DNA of 64,000 bases from Elusimicrobia bacterium GWA2_61_42. GTDB lineage: Bacteria > Elusimicrobiota > Elusimicrobia > Elusimicrobiales > UBA9959. Every line of letters starts with the position of its first letter. Within the stretch, counting starts at the first letter, position 1. The stretch spans positions 1 to 64,000 of the forward strand of contig MGTU01000012.1 in NCBI GenBank assembly GCA_001799615.1, written 5' to 3'. The translations under genes were made by a program, and so were the position numbers. Positions 9,792 to 19,641 of the stretch are shown here, piece by piece. The notes beneath the pieces were generated by a model. It did no database searches. It was not told where the DNA came from and saw only the letters and a program-made list of their open reading frames with translations.

Positions 9792-11279
9792 ATGAACACC
9801 AAAAAATACTACATCACCACGCCTCTCTATTACCTCAACGACAAGCCTCACATCGGCCACGCCTACACCACGCTGGCGGCCGACATCCTGGCCCGGCACC
9901 TGCGGTCGAAAGATATCCCCGTGCATTTCCAGACCGGCACCGACGAGCACGGCTCCAATATTGAAAAAATAGCGAAGGAGAAAGGCATTGACCCGAAGGC
10001 CTGGTGCGACGGGCTCTCGGCCGACTTCCGCGACCTGTGGAAGACCCTGAACATCAAATACGACCATTTCATCCGCACCACGGACGCTTCGCATGAAGCC
10101 GCGGTCCAGGCGGTATTCGAAAAGCTGATCAAGAGCGGGGATATCTACCTGGGCTCCTACGACGGGTTATACTGCCGCTCCTGCGAAGCCTTCTACGACG
10201 AAGGAGAACTCAAGGAGAAGAACTGTCCTATTCACGGCCGCCCGGTCGAGCAGGTAAGCGAGGAAACATATTTTTTCAAACTCTCCAAATACGAGGGCGC
10301 GCTGCTGAAGCATTATGAGCAGCACCCGGACTTCCTCTCTCCGCGCTACCGGGCGCTGGAGATGATAAACTTTGTAAAGTCGGGGCTGAAAGATTTTTCC
10401 GTTTCGCGCACCAAGGTGGCCTGGGGCGTGCCGGTCAGGTCCAACCCCAAACACACCGTTTATGTGTGGATAGACGCCCTGCTTAACTACGCCACCGGGG
10501 TGGGTTACAACCCGGAGAACGTTTCCCCGGATTTTCAGACTCTCTGGCCGGCCGACGTGCAGCTGGTAGGCAAGGAGATATTCCGCTTTCACGGCGTGAT
10601 CTGGCCCGCCATGCTGATGGCGCTGGGCGTGGAACTGCCGCGCAAGATCTACGCGCACGGCTGGTGGACGGTGAACGGCGACAAGATGTCCAAGTCCAAA
10701 GGGAACTTCATAAAGGCCGAGGACGTGGTCAAGGACTACGGCGTGGACGCGCTGCGCTACTTCATCTTCAGGGAAGTGACCTTCGGGCAGGACGGGGACT
10801 TTTCCATGGACGCCTTCCAGCGCCGCTACAACGCGGACCTGGCCAACGACCTGGGCAACCTGTTCTCGCGGGTGATGAACATGGCGGCCAAGTACCTGGA
10901 CCACCGCCTGCCCGAGAAGCCCGAGGCTTCCGAAACTTTCAGGGAACTCTCGTCCTGGACGCCGGCGATCCACCGCAGCCTCGAGGCGCTGCAGTTCAGC
11001 GAGGCGCTGGAAAAGATCTGGCAGGGCGTAAGCACGCTCAACCGCCTGGTGGACACCAAAAAACCCTGGGAAATGGCCAAGAAGGACCCCGAGGCCCTCA
11101 AGCCCTTCCTGCACGAGCTGGTCTGGTGCCTGCGCCTGATAGCCGGCTGGATAGACCCCTTCATGCCCGATACGGCCAGCCGCATGCACCTGCAGCTGGG
11201 CGTGGGCAAGACCCGCGAGGACGGCGTGGAGCCGCAGAAAGTGCCGGCGCTGTTCCCCAGGAAAGTCGATCCGAAATAA
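9792..11279 (+). CDS. metG: Methionyl-tRNA synthetase
   Basis: A class I synthetase charging tRNA-Met. HIGH motif is PHIGHAYT near residue 20, KMSKS is GDKMSKSKGNF near 300. The zinc knuckle is reduced to one CRSC pair plus CPIHG. The protein stops at 495 residues, so it lacks the C-terminal EMAP/Trbp111-like tRNA-binding domain of longer MetG forms. The ATG follows the holB stop by one base (TAAGATG). A bidirectional terminator follows. Confidence 0.97.
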   Translation: MNTKKYYITTPLYYLNDKPHIGHAYTTLAADILARHLRSKDIPVHFQTGTDEHGSNIEKIAKEKGIDPKAWCDGLSADFRDLWKTLNIKYDHFIRTTDASHEAAVQAVFEKLIKSGDIYLGSYDGLYCRSCEAFYDEGELKEKNCPIHGRPVEQVSEETYFFKLSKYEGALLKHYEQHPDFLSPRYRALEMINFVKSGLKDFSVSRTKVAWGVPVRSNPKHTVYVWIDALLNYATGVGYNPENVSPDFQTLWPADVQLVGKEIFRFHGVIWPAMLMALGVELPRKIYAHGWWTVNGDKMSKSKGNFIKAEDVVKDYGVDALRYFIFREVTFGQDGDFSMDAFQRRYNADLANDLGNLFSRVMNMAAKYLDHRLPEKPEASETFRELSSWTPAIHRSLEALQFSEALEKIWQGVSTLNRLVDTKKPWEMAKKDPEALKPFLHELVWCLRLIAGWIDPFMPDTASRMHLQLGVGKTREDGVEPQKVPALFPRKVDPK

Positions 11280-11296
11280 GCCGCGGACCCAGAACA

Positions 11297-11335
11297 AAGA
11301 AAAACCCCGGGCCAAATGGTCCGGGGTTTTCTTTT
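11297..11335. terminator. Bidirectional terminator between metG and pssA
   Basis: AAAACCCCGG...CCGGGGTTTT stem with an A-rich left flank and T-rich right flank, so it serves both converging operons. Confidence 0.85.
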
Positions 11336-11349
11336 ACGCGGCCGCGGTC

Positions 11350-12153
11350 TTAAGCTTCTTTAGGTTTGAAGATGCCCCTGAAGGCTTTGTAAATGCCCGC
11401 TATCACGCCGGAAAGGGCGTACAGCGAGAAGAACAGGAACAGCGCGTCCTGCGGATAGGCCACTATCATGGAAAGCACCGCGGTTATCAGCAGGATGCCC
11501 TTGATGGAGGTGGGTTTTATCATGTCGCCCTTGAAGGCGGCGTAAGGCGCGGAGGAAACCATTAACAGCGCCAGCGCGATCATGATGAACGGGATCACCG
11601 CGTAGACGAAGGGCATCTGCGCCATGACCATCTTTATGCTGCGCGCGCCGGTCTCGCCCTCCAGCATGCTGTAGGCCAGCACGAAGGAAACCAGGATGCC
11701 GGCCGCGGCGGGGATGGGCAGGCCCTGGAAATAATCCTTGGAGCTGCCGCCGAAATGCGACTTGACGTTATAGCGCGCCAGGCGCAGGGCGCCGCACAGC
11801 ACGTAGAGGAACGCCACGGGGTTGCCCCAGAAGCCGTAGTCCTTGAGGACGAACTTGTACATCAGGTAAGCCGGCGCTATGCCGAAAGAGATCCAGTCGG
11901 ACAGGGAATCTATCTCCACGCCGAAGGAGCTCTCGCCGTGCACCAGCCGGGCCACGCGGCCGTCCAGCATGTCCATCACGTAGGAGAGGATGATGAACCA
12001 GGCGGCCAGCACGTAATTCCCCTCCGAGGCGGAGAGGATGGCGAAAAAGCCGAAAGCCATGTTGGCGATGGTGAAGATGGACGGCAGGACTACCGCGCCG
12101 GTCTTCTTGAGCTTCTCCATGTCGATGCGTTTTTTAACCAGTATTTCTTCCAT
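11350..12153 (-). CDS. pssA: CDP-diacylglycerol-serine O-phosphatidyltransferase
   Basis: It makes phosphatidylserine from CDP-diacylglycerol and serine in the inner membrane. The CDP-alcohol phosphatidyltransferase motif is complete: DMLDGRVAR, then G...D...D in FGVEIDSLSD. There are six to eight hydrophobic segments over 267 residues. An AAAGGA ribosome site lies eight bases before the start, within the end of psd. It is downstream of psd by 12 bases, so the two steps from CDP-diacylglycerol to phosphatidylethanolamine are co-transcribed. Confidence 0.94.
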   Translation of the reverse strand: MEEILVKKRIDMEKLKKTGAVVLPSIFTIANMAFGFFAILSASEGNYVLAAWFIILSYVMDMLDGRVARLVHGESSFGVEIDSLSDWISFGIAPAYLMYKFVLKDYGFWGNPVAFLYVLCGALRLARYNVKSHFGGSSKDYFQGLPIPAAAGILVSFVLAYSMLEGETGARSIKMVMAQMPFVYAVIPFIMIALALLMVSSAPYAAFKGDMIKPTSIKGILLITAVLSMIVAYPQDALFLFFSLYALSGVIAGIYKAFRGIFKPKEA

Positions 12154-12165
12154 ATTCTTGGTCCT

Positions 12166-12792
12166 TTACCAGAGTCCCAGCACGGTCTCGGCGCCCGCCA
12201 CTTTATCGCCGGGCTTTACCAGCACCCGGGCGGTGTCGGGCAGGTAAACCGCCACCTGCGAACCGAAATAGATCATGCCGACGCGTTCGGAGATCTTGAG
12301 GGCCTGCCCTTCCTTGACGTAGCAGGCGATGCGGCGCGCGATGGAGCCGGTGATCTGTTCCACTTCCACGAAGCGGCCGTACTCGCCGGCGATGCGGATG
12401 AGGTTGCGCTCGTTGGTCGAGGCTTCGGGCTTGTAGGCGATAGCGAAAGTGCCCTTGGTATATTTCGTCTTTTCCACTTTGCCTTCCATGGGGGAGCGCT
12501 GCACGTGCACGTTAAGCACCGACAGGAAGATCCGCACCACGGTTATGCCGGGGGCGCCCTCGTTCTTGACGCTCATCACGGTGCCGTCGGCGGGGCAGGC
12601 GATCTCGCCGGGGGCGAAAACCCTGTCCCGTTCGGGGTCGCGGAAGAAGTAGGCCGAGAAGGCCGAGAAAAAAAGCCCCAGGAAGATGACCGGCAGCCCG
12701 GCCCACCTGTGCCAGACCAGCAGCACCGTGCCGGCGGCGGCCGCCGCCAGCCCGCTCGCTATAAGTCTTATCCCTTCAGGCGCAAATCCCAT
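12166..12792 (-). CDS. psd: Phosphatidylserine decarboxylase proenzyme
   Basis: It decarboxylates phosphatidylserine to phosphatidylethanolamine. At 208 residues it is the short form. The N-terminus has one or two hydrophobic segments (about 8-50). The self-cleavage site that creates the pyruvoyl group is the GS of MIYFGSQVAVYLPD near the C-terminus. A GGAGG ribosome site precedes the ATG. It is first of the psd-pssA pair. Confidence 0.92.
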   Translation of the reverse strand: MGFAPEGIRLIASGLAAAAAGTVLLVWHRWAGLPVIFLGLFFSAFSAYFFRDPERDRVFAPGEIACPADGTVMSVKNEGAPGITVVRIFLSVLNVHVQRSPMEGKVEKTKYTKGTFAIAYKPEASTNERNLIRIAGEYGRFVEVEQITGSIARRIACYVKEGQALKISERVGMIYFGSQVAVYLPDTARVLVKPGDKVAGAETVLGLW

Positions 12793-12836
12793 AGTTTCCT
12801 CCGGAAAATAAACGACGCTTACCGCTCAAATCCATG

Positions 12837-12920
12837 TGGGCATGGTGGGACTCGAACCCACACGGCCTTGCGGCCAACGGATTTTAAGTCCGTCGCGTCT
12901 ACCAGTTCCGCCACAAGCCC
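12837..12920 (-). tRNA. tRNA-Leu (anticodon UAA)
   Basis: An 84-base type II tRNA. The anticodon stem ACGGA/TCCGT closes loop CTTAAAA, giving UAA. The long variable arm is GGCC-GCAA-GGCC and the T arm is GTGGG-TTCGAGT-CCCAC. The acceptor is GGGCTTG with CATGCCC, which leaves a U-U mismatch at 5:68. CCA is not encoded. Confidence 0.93.
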
Positions 12921-12960
12921 TCCGCGCGAACTTCAGCGCAGGCCTATTATTCTACTAATT

Positions 12961-13386
12961 TTACCGGGCTCCCTTGCGCAGCTCCGCGTCGGCCAGGTAC
13001 TGAAAGGCCTCGCAGGTCATGGTCTTTACGTTCTCCGCTGCGGCCCTGTCGCGCAGGCCGTTGTCCGAAGTCACTATTATGGCCCGGATGCCCTCGTTCT
13101 GCATGAAGTAGCCGCGCTCCACCAGCATTTCGTCCGCCGGTTCCGAGTCGCTGTAATAAACGGTGATGGAAGGCCCGGACGCCGAGGCCCGGCGGTAAGG
13201 CCCGTCGAACACCACCCGGAAGCAGGACGCCCTGAGAGACTCCGTCCTGGCCACCTCCGCCAGCCAGCGCAGGAACTCCCGTTCCAGTTCGTCCCTGGAG
13301 GAGCCGCCGGCCTTGTCCCAGAAGCGCAGGGAAAAATTGGAGCCGTCCAGCAGGTAGACGGTAGGTTTTGTAGAAAGCTTTTTCAT
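12961..13386 (-). CDS. NYN (PIN-like) domain protein, YacP type
   Basis: The 141-residue protein is a single PIN-like fold. Acidic motifs are LLDGSNF near 13-19, VFDGPYRR, YYSDSEPADEMLVERG and VTSDNGLRDRAA. These match the YacP/Rae1 NYN group, a likely Mg-dependent ribonuclease. It overlaps nothing but starts one base from the upstream thioredoxin gene's stop, so it is last of a minus-strand run and lies next to tRNA-Leu. Its substrate is not predictable. Confidence 0.8.
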   Translation of the reverse strand: MKKLSTKPTVYLLDGSNFSLRFWDKAGGSSRDELEREFLRWLAEVARTESLRASCFRVVFDGPYRRASASGPSITVYYSDSEPADEMLVERGYFMQNEGIRAIIVTSDNGLRDRAAAENVKTMTCEAFQYLADAELRKGAR

Positions 13387-14553
13387 TCAGGGCTTGCGGA
13401 CCGTGAGCACCTTTATTTTGCGTTTCAGCCGGTCCAGGCGCAGGCCCAGGCCGCGGCGCAGCTGCGCGTCCAGCACCTTCGGGTCGCGGGTCTCGAAGGT
13501 GAAAGAGTATTCCAGGGGGCCTTCCTCGCGGGTCTCGTCCAGGACAGGGCGGCCCAGCTTTTCACCCAGGTAGCCGGCCAGCACCAGGAAGGAGGAGCCG
13601 GCGGTCTTCAGGCTGACCCCGTCGAAAGAAACACCCGAGAAATCTTTTGTCCGCCGGGCGCCTTGCGGTACGCCCGGGACTTTTTTCAGCACGTAAACCT
13701 CTTCTTCCCGGACTTCCTGCGTCACCCTAAGTCCCAGCGCGAAATTTATGCCTTTCAGGAACAGGTCCTTCTTCCTGTCCTCCGCGCGGCTGGGCGCCAC
13801 CAGGCGGATGTCGTAAGAAGCGTCCATAACCTCGGCGACGCCCGGGCCCAGGTCCAGCCTGTCCGCCGCGCCCAGCACGAAGTCAAAAGCCATCCTGAGG
13901 GTAAGCGCCCTGGCGCTGAAGAACTCGTGCTGGTATTTAACGGAAGGCGTCCCGGAAGAGCGGGCCAGATGGAATTCGGCCAGCACGGAGGGGTCCGGAC
14001 CGGCGTCTTCGGCGGCGTGCAGGCCCGCGTCCTTGCCCGGGGAGGGCCGCAGGCGGCCAGCCAGCAGTTCTTCTATCTTCTCCGGGGTGACCTCGGAGGG
14101 GTAGGTGAAAGTTTTCACGTTCCCGTCCTTGCCGATCAGCACGGTATGGGGCCGGCCGTAGACGCGGAAAGCCTTGAAAGCCTCCGGCCCGGCTTCCGGC
14201 GCCACCCAGCCGGCGAGCTTGCGCTCTTTCAGGAAAGCCAGGACCGCGGCCTCGCTTTCGTCGGTAACGGAAATAAAGACCACGGGCCTGTCGCGGAACT
14301 TTTCAGCCAGCTCGTTGAGGTGCGGGATATTGTCCACGCAGGGCTCGCACCACGTGGCCCAGAATTCCAGCACCACGGCCTTCCCCTTGAGGTCCTGCCA
14401 GCCGGCCAGCGACAAGAAGGGCGCGTTGAGCAGTTTTGGCAGGCGCAGCTCGGGGGCGGGCTGGCCGGCGCGGGCCAGCTTCGGGCGCTCCGCCGCGGGC
14501 TTGGCGCAGGCGGCCAGCGCCAGGACCAGGCAGGCCAGGAAAAGCCTTTTCAT
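13387..14553 (-). CDS. Lipoprotein with TlpA-like thioredoxin and DUF3738 domains
   Basis: A lipobox (LVLALAAC, cysteine near 16) anchors it. Residues 30-165 are a TlpA/ResA-type thioredoxin fold with WATWCEPC as redox motif and a cis-proline region at GRPHTVLIG. The rest, about 190-388, resembles the TIGR03435/DUF3738 domain: a stretch with YDIRLVAPS, then FSGVSFDGVSL and DLDLR-like end with LGLRLDRLKRKIKVLTVRK. Fusions of this kind are known mainly from Acidobacteria and Planctomycetes. It would act in the periplasm; the target is unknown. The start overlaps the methyltransferase stop by four bases. Confidence 0.82.
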   Translation of the reverse strand: MKRLFLACLVLALAACAKPAAERPKLARAGQPAPELRLPKLLNAPFLSLAGWQDLKGKAVVLEFWATWCEPCVDNIPHLNELAEKFRDRPVVFISVTDESEAAVLAFLKERKLAGWVAPEAGPEAFKAFRVYGRPHTVLIGKDGNVKTFTYPSEVTPEKIEELLAGRLRPSPGKDAGLHAAEDAGPDPSVLAEFHLARSSGTPSVKYQHEFFSARALTLRMAFDFVLGAADRLDLGPGVAEVMDASYDIRLVAPSRAEDRKKDLFLKGINFALGLRVTQEVREEEVYVLKKVPGVPQGARRTKDFSGVSFDGVSLKTAGSSFLVLAGYLGEKLGRPVLDETREEGPLEYSFTFETRDPKVLDAQLRRGLGLRLDRLKRKIKVLTVRKP

Positions 14554-15242
14554 CGCTCCTGCGCCTTTATGCCCAGGGCCAGGCCTTCGCCGGCGGGGAT
14601 GATGGCCGAGGAAACAAAGCGGCCGGCGTCGAACAGGAGATGGAAGAACTCGCGCATGCCGCGCGCCTCGGCGTTGTCTTTGGCCTCGCCGCCTTCGGCG
14701 CAGACCTTGCCTTTGAGAAAAGCGTTGCAGGCCAGCACCAGGCCGCCCGGCCGCAGGTTAGCCGCGGCCCAGCGCAGGTAGAGCGGGTAATTTTCCGCGT
14801 CGGCGTCGATGAAGCAAAGATCGAAAGGCGCCAGCTTGGAAAGCGTTTTCAGGCTTTCGGCGGCGGCCCCTTCCATCACCGTGACTTTGCGGGTAAGGCC
14901 GGAGAGTTCCAGCGCGTCCTTGGCCGCGTTCACGCAGGCGGGGTCTTTTTCCAGCGAGTAAAGCCGCGCGCCTTCCGGCAGGCCCCTGGCGATCCAGTGG
15001 GCCGAATAACCGTAAAGCGAGCCTATTTCCACGGCTTTCCTGGCTCCGGACAGCCTGGCGAAAGCCTCCAGGATCTTCCCCTCCATCGTGGAGACCGAGG
15101 CCCCGCGGACCCCGGCCCGCTCCATGGCCGCCGCGACGCCGGCGGCGTAGCCCTCGTCGGCGGAAGTCAGCGCGCCGAAGTAGGCCGCCAGCTCGGGGCC
15201 GAGGCTGCGGCAGGAAAAGATATCCGTGTTCTCTTTGGTCAT
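14550..15242 (-). CDS. Class I SAM-dependent O-methyltransferase
   Basis: It resembles the caffeoyl-CoA/catechol O-methyltransferase family (230 residues). SAM motif I is AVEIGSLYGYSAHWIA; motif II region SLEKDP; metal-binding acidic LCFIDADAENYPLYL; and later LRPGGLVLACNAFLKGKV. In this family the last motif normally carries DN; here it is CN, so metal coordination may differ. It overlaps the downstream thioredoxin lipoprotein by four bases and follows the small secreted protein by four bases. The substrate is unknown. Confidence 0.85.
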   Translation of the reverse strand: MTKENTDIFSCRSLGPELAAYFGALTSADEGYAAGVAAAMERAGVRGASVSTMEGKILEAFARLSGARKAVEIGSLYGYSAHWIARGLPEGARLYSLEKDPACVNAAKDALELSGLTRKVTVMEGAAAESLKTLSKLAPFDLCFIDADAENYPLYLRWAAANLRPGGLVLACNAFLKGKVCAEGGEAKDNAEARGMREFFHLLFDAGRFVSSAIIPAGEGLALGIKAQER

Positions 15243-15246
15243 CGGT

Positions 15247-15720
15247 TTATAAAGGCTGGCGGTGCAGGGTTACGCCGAAACGGCGGCCGCCGGCGGCGGT
15301 CCCGGCGCACATAAGCACCGGGAACGGGGTGAAGTCGGCGGCGTTCAGGGCGGCGGCGCAGAAAGCCCCCGCCGGGCCGGAAAGCGAGACCTGGGCCTGG
15401 AAATAGCGCCCGGCGCAGGTTTCCGGCGCCCCGCCGTAAGGGCAGATGGCGTAAAAATTCATCTCCGCCAGCAGTTCCGCGCCGGCGTTCAGGGTTTCGG
15501 ACGCGTGGGCGGCGGAAGCCTGCCCGGGGGCGGAAGGCATGGCCAGGCGCAGAAGAACGGGCCGGTTGCGCTCGCCCGGCACCGGCAGCGCGCAGGCGGC
15601 GCCCGCGCAGTCCTGCGTCCAGGAGGAAATATAGCCGCTGACCTGCATTTCGGGTTCGGCTACGGCCGCGGCCAGCGGCTGGGCCAGCAGCGCGGCCAAT
15701 ATTATTATAATCGCTTTCAT
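15247..15720 (-). CDS. Small secreted protein of unknown function
   Basis: The first 20 residues (MKAIIIILAALLAQPLAAA) are a signal peptide. The remaining 137 residues have seven cysteines, consistent with disulfides in the periplasm or outside. Motifs SGYISSWTQDCAGAACALP and FYAICPYGGAPETCAGRYF are distinctive, but I recognise no family. It is first in an operon with a methyltransferase and a thioredoxin lipoprotein; the latter could act on its disulfides, which is inference. Confidence 0.65.
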   Translation of the reverse strand: MKAIIIILAALLAQPLAAAVAEPEMQVSGYISSWTQDCAGAACALPVPGERNRPVLLRLAMPSAPGQASAAHASETLNAGAELLAEMNFYAICPYGGAPETCAGRYFQAQVSLSGPAGAFCAAALNAADFTPFPVLMCAGTAAGGRRFGVTLHRQPL

Positions 15721-15799
15721 GAAGTAATATATTTTACAAAATTAACCGCCTCTTTCAGTGGCCCGGGGAGCGGCGCCCGCCGCGGTTTACAGCTTTTCG

Positions 15800-15828
15800 T
15801 TGCTTTCCTTTACGTTCTTTGCTATATT
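15800..15828 (+). promoter_or_regulatory. Promoter for the phosphohexomutase gene
   Basis: TTGCTT (15800-15805), 17-base spacer, TATATT (15823-15828). The ATG at 15838 is only nine bases downstream and has no ribosome site, so the message may be leaderless. Confidence 0.5.
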
Positions 15829-15837
15829 TCAGTAACT

Positions 15838-17334
15838 ATGGCGACCCCAAATATCAAGTTCGGCACCTCCGGTTGGAGGGCCATCATCGGCGAAGATTTC
15901 AACGTTTCAAGCCTGCGCCGCGTGAGTCACGCGGCGGCGGAACACGTTAAAGAGAACCGCGAGTACGGCTACAAGGGCGAGGAGTACCTGCTCAGCCTGC
16001 GCAATGCCGGCAAACCCGCTCCCAAAACGGCCCAGATAATCATCGGCTACGACACCCGCTACATGTCCGAGGATTTCGCCAAAAACGTGGCCGAAGCCAT
16101 AGCGGCCGAGGGCATCACCGCCGTCATCTCCGACGTGGAATGCCCCACCCCCGTGGTGGCCTGGGAAGTCATGCGCAACGCCGCCTCCGGCGGCGTCATG
16201 CTGACGGCCAGCCACAACCCCCCGCACTATAACGGTTTCAAATGGACGCCCTACTGGGGCGGGCCGGCTTTGCAGGAGATCACCAACGACCTGGAAGCCA
16301 GGGTGCAGAGCCTGACCATAGCCGAAGTGGAAAAGCACATCCCCTTCGACCACGGCGTGACCGCCGGCATCATCCGCGTGGAGGACTTCCACGCCAATTA
16401 TTTCAAGCAGCTCGACGCGCTGCTGGACCTGGGCGCCATCAGGAAGGCCGGCCTGAAAATAGCCGCCGACTCCGTCAACGGCGCCGCCCGCACCTACCTG
16501 CGCCCGATGCTGGAGAAAGCCGGGGCCAAGGTGCTGGGCCTGCGCGAGGAACGCGACGTGCTGTTCGGCGGGCACTCCCCCGATACGGACGAAGAGAACC
16601 TGGCCCTCCTGCGCGAGACCGTGGTGAAGAACAAGCTGAACCTCGGCCTGGCCTGCGACGGCGACGCCGACCGCTTCGGCATCATAGATTCCGACGGCAC
16701 CTGGATCTCCCCCAACCTGGTGCTGGGCCTGGTCCTCGAGCACCTGGTGAAGAACCGCAAGCTCAAAGGTAAATTCGCCCGCTCGGTCATGACCTCCCAT
16801 TTCGCGGACGCGATAGCGCGCAGCCACGGGCTGGAAGTAAGGGAAACCGCCGTGGGCTTCAAGCACATCGGCAACCTGCTGCGCACCGGCCAGTACCTGC
16901 TGGGCGGGGAAGAGTCCGGCGGGCTTTCCATAATGAACCACGTGCCCGAGAAGGACGGCATCCTCGCGTGCCTGCTCATCGCCGAGCTGGTCGCCTACGA
17001 GCGCAAGCCGATAAAGAAGATCCTGGCGGACCTGAACAAGCGCGTCGGGAACTTCATAAATTCCAGGGTGAACCTCAAGCTGGACCGCAACCTGAACATG
17101 GACGTCCTGGTGGAACGCCTGCGCGTCAACCCGCCGCTGAACCTGGCCGGCTCCTCGGTGTGGCGCATCGACCATACCGACGGCTTCAAGTTCATCATGA
17201 AGGACGGCAGCTGGCTGGGGCTGCGCCCCTCCGGTACCGAGCCGCTGGTGCGCATCTACGCCGAAGCCCCCACCGCGCAGAAAACGGCCGCCCTCAACGA
17301 GGCCGGCAAGAAGATAATGACCGGCAAGTTTTAA
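15838..17334 (+). CDS. Alpha-D-phosphohexomutase (phosphogluco/phosphomannomutase)
   Basis: It interconverts hexose 1- and 6-phosphates. The start is taken at ATG 15838 (MATPNIKFGTSGWRAI), since the upstream in-frame stretch is antisense to the previous gene; this gives 498 residues. Four-domain signatures are present: TASHNPPHYNGFKW with the phosphoserine, DGDADRFG binding Mg, GEESGGLS for the sugar ring, and RPSGTEPLVRIYAE for phosphate. Substrate preference (glucose, mannose or glucosamine) cannot be decided. It lies 48 bases before eno, so both could be co-transcribed. Confidence 0.93.
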   Translation: MATPNIKFGTSGWRAIIGEDFNVSSLRRVSHAAAEHVKENREYGYKGEEYLLSLRNAGKPAPKTAQIIIGYDTRYMSEDFAKNVAEAIAAEGITAVISDVECPTPVVAWEVMRNAASGGVMLTASHNPPHYNGFKWTPYWGGPALQEITNDLEARVQSLTIAEVEKHIPFDHGVTAGIIRVEDFHANYFKQLDALLDLGAIRKAGLKIAADSVNGAARTYLRPMLEKAGAKVLGLREERDVLFGGHSPDTDEENLALLRETVVKNKLNLGLACDGDADRFGIIDSDGTWISPNLVLGLVLEHLVKNRKLKGKFARSVMTSHFADAIARSHGLEVRETAVGFKHIGNLLRTGQYLLGGEESGGLSIMNHVPEKDGILACLLIAELVAYERKPIKKILADLNKRVGNFINSRVNLKLDRNLNMDVLVERLRVNPPLNLAGSSVWRIDHTDGFKFIMKDGSWLGLRPSGTEPLVRIYAEAPTAQKTAALNEAGKKIMTGKF

Positions 17335-17382
17335 ACCCCGGACGCCGCTTAAGGCGCCGGCTAGCTCAGGAGAAAAAATAAC

Positions 17383-18666
<1,284 letters not shown>

Positions 18667-18678
18667 ACGCGTTCAGTG

Positions 18679-18715
18679 AAAGCCCCGTCCGCCCCAAACG
18701 GACGGGGCTTTTTTT
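18679..18715 (+). terminator. Terminator after eno
   Basis: AGCCCCGTCCG-CCCCAAA-CGGACGGGGCT followed by seven T. The ftsB start is four bases after the T run. Confidence 0.9.
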
Positions 18716-18718
18716 AAG

Positions 18719-19009
18719 ATGAAGAAAATCGTTCTCGGCTCCAAACTTAAATACCTGGCGATACTGCTGCTGGCGGCCGTCCTCCTGGGAAACCGCGGCT
18801 TCCGCAACCTGGTGAGGAACTACCGGGAATACCGCCACCTGAAGGCCGAAAAGAGCTCCCTGGAACTGCAGCGCAAGAGGCTGGAGCAGCAGCTGAAGGA
18901 AGTGGGCGAAAAGCCGGCCATAGAGCAGGCCGCGCGCAGGGAACTAGGCCTGATCCGCCCGGAAGAAACGGAATACCGCTTCCCCCCGCCTAAGGACTCG
19001 GACAAATGA
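18719..19009 (+). CDS. ftsB: FtsB/DivIC-type septum formation initiator
   Basis: A 96-residue bitopic protein: a short cytoplasmic N-terminus, one membrane segment (about 12-24), then a coiled coil (about 38-68) and the conserved ARRELGLIRPEETEYRFP end. FtsB links FtsL and FtsQ in the divisome. It commonly follows enolase, as here, though a terminator intervenes. Its stop overlaps the next gene by four bases. Confidence 0.88.
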   Translation: MKKIVLGSKLKYLAILLLAAVLLGNRGFRNLVRNYREYRHLKAEKSSLELQRKRLEQQLKEVGEKPAIEQAARRELGLIRPEETEYRFPPPKDSDK

Positions 19010-19641
19010 TAAGGACAAGACAATTCAAGCTCGGGCCGATGGACAATTTCTCCTACCTGCTCTGGAACGACGACACCAGGGAAGCGGTGGTAATAGACCC
19101 CGCCTGGCAGCCGGAGAAACTGGCCGAATTCATGGAGAAAGAAAAGCTGAGCCTGCAGTGCGTGCTGCTGACCCACGCCCATCCCGACCACGTCAACGGC
19201 GTGCCTTTTTTCACCGCGGCCAACAAGGACCTGCCGGTGTACCTGCACGAGGCCGACCATTTCATGCTGCCGTCCAAGCCGCCGGTCCTCAAACACGTCA
19301 CCGACGGAGAAAAACTGGAAGCAGGCAGCCTTAAGATCACGGTGCTGCACACTCCCGGCCATACCCCCGGCTCGGTCTGCTACCAGGCGGGCGGCGGGGT
19401 CTATACCGGGGACACGCTTTTTGTGGGCCAGTGCGGCCGCGTGGACCTGCCCGGCTCCAGCGCGGAAGCGCTGTATGACAGCTTCGTCAGGCTCTCCGGC
19501 CTGCCGGACGGCGCGGCGGTCTACCCGGGGCATTCCTACAACGGCGACAAATCCACCTTCGGCGTCCAGAAGGAATATAATCTTTACCTCAAGCTGGCCC
19601 GCGCCGGCCGCAGGGAAGAATTCCTGAAGGCGGTAAGATGA
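19006..19641 (+). CDS. Metallo-beta-lactamase-fold hydrolase (glyoxalase II-like)
   Basis: The 211 residues contain THAHPDHVNG (HxHxDH metal motif, near 60), HTPGHTPGSVCY, YTGDTLFVGQCGR and YPGHSYNGDKST, giving a complete binuclear zinc site. It belongs to the GloB/persulfide-dioxygenase-like group; the substrate cannot be chosen. There is no signal peptide. It overlaps both ftsB and the HAD gene by four bases. Confidence 0.88.
   Translation: MIRTRQFKLGPMDNFSYLLWNDDTREAVVIDPAWQPEKLAEFMEKEKLSLQCVLLTHAHPDHVNGVPFFTAANKDLPVYLHEADHFMLPSKPPVLKHVTDGEKLEAGSLKITVLHTPGHTPGSVCYQAGGGVYTGDTLFVGQCGRVDLPGSSAEALYDSFVRLSGLPDGAAVYPGHSYNGDKSTFGVQKEYNLYLKLARAGRREEFLKAVR

Noticed and set aside
11755-14781. A 1008-codon plus-strand open frame
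   Set aside because: It is antisense to pssA, psd, tRNA-Leu and two further well-supported genes, and arises from high GC at third positions. The same holds for long frames antisense to eno, the giant gene and nrdJ.
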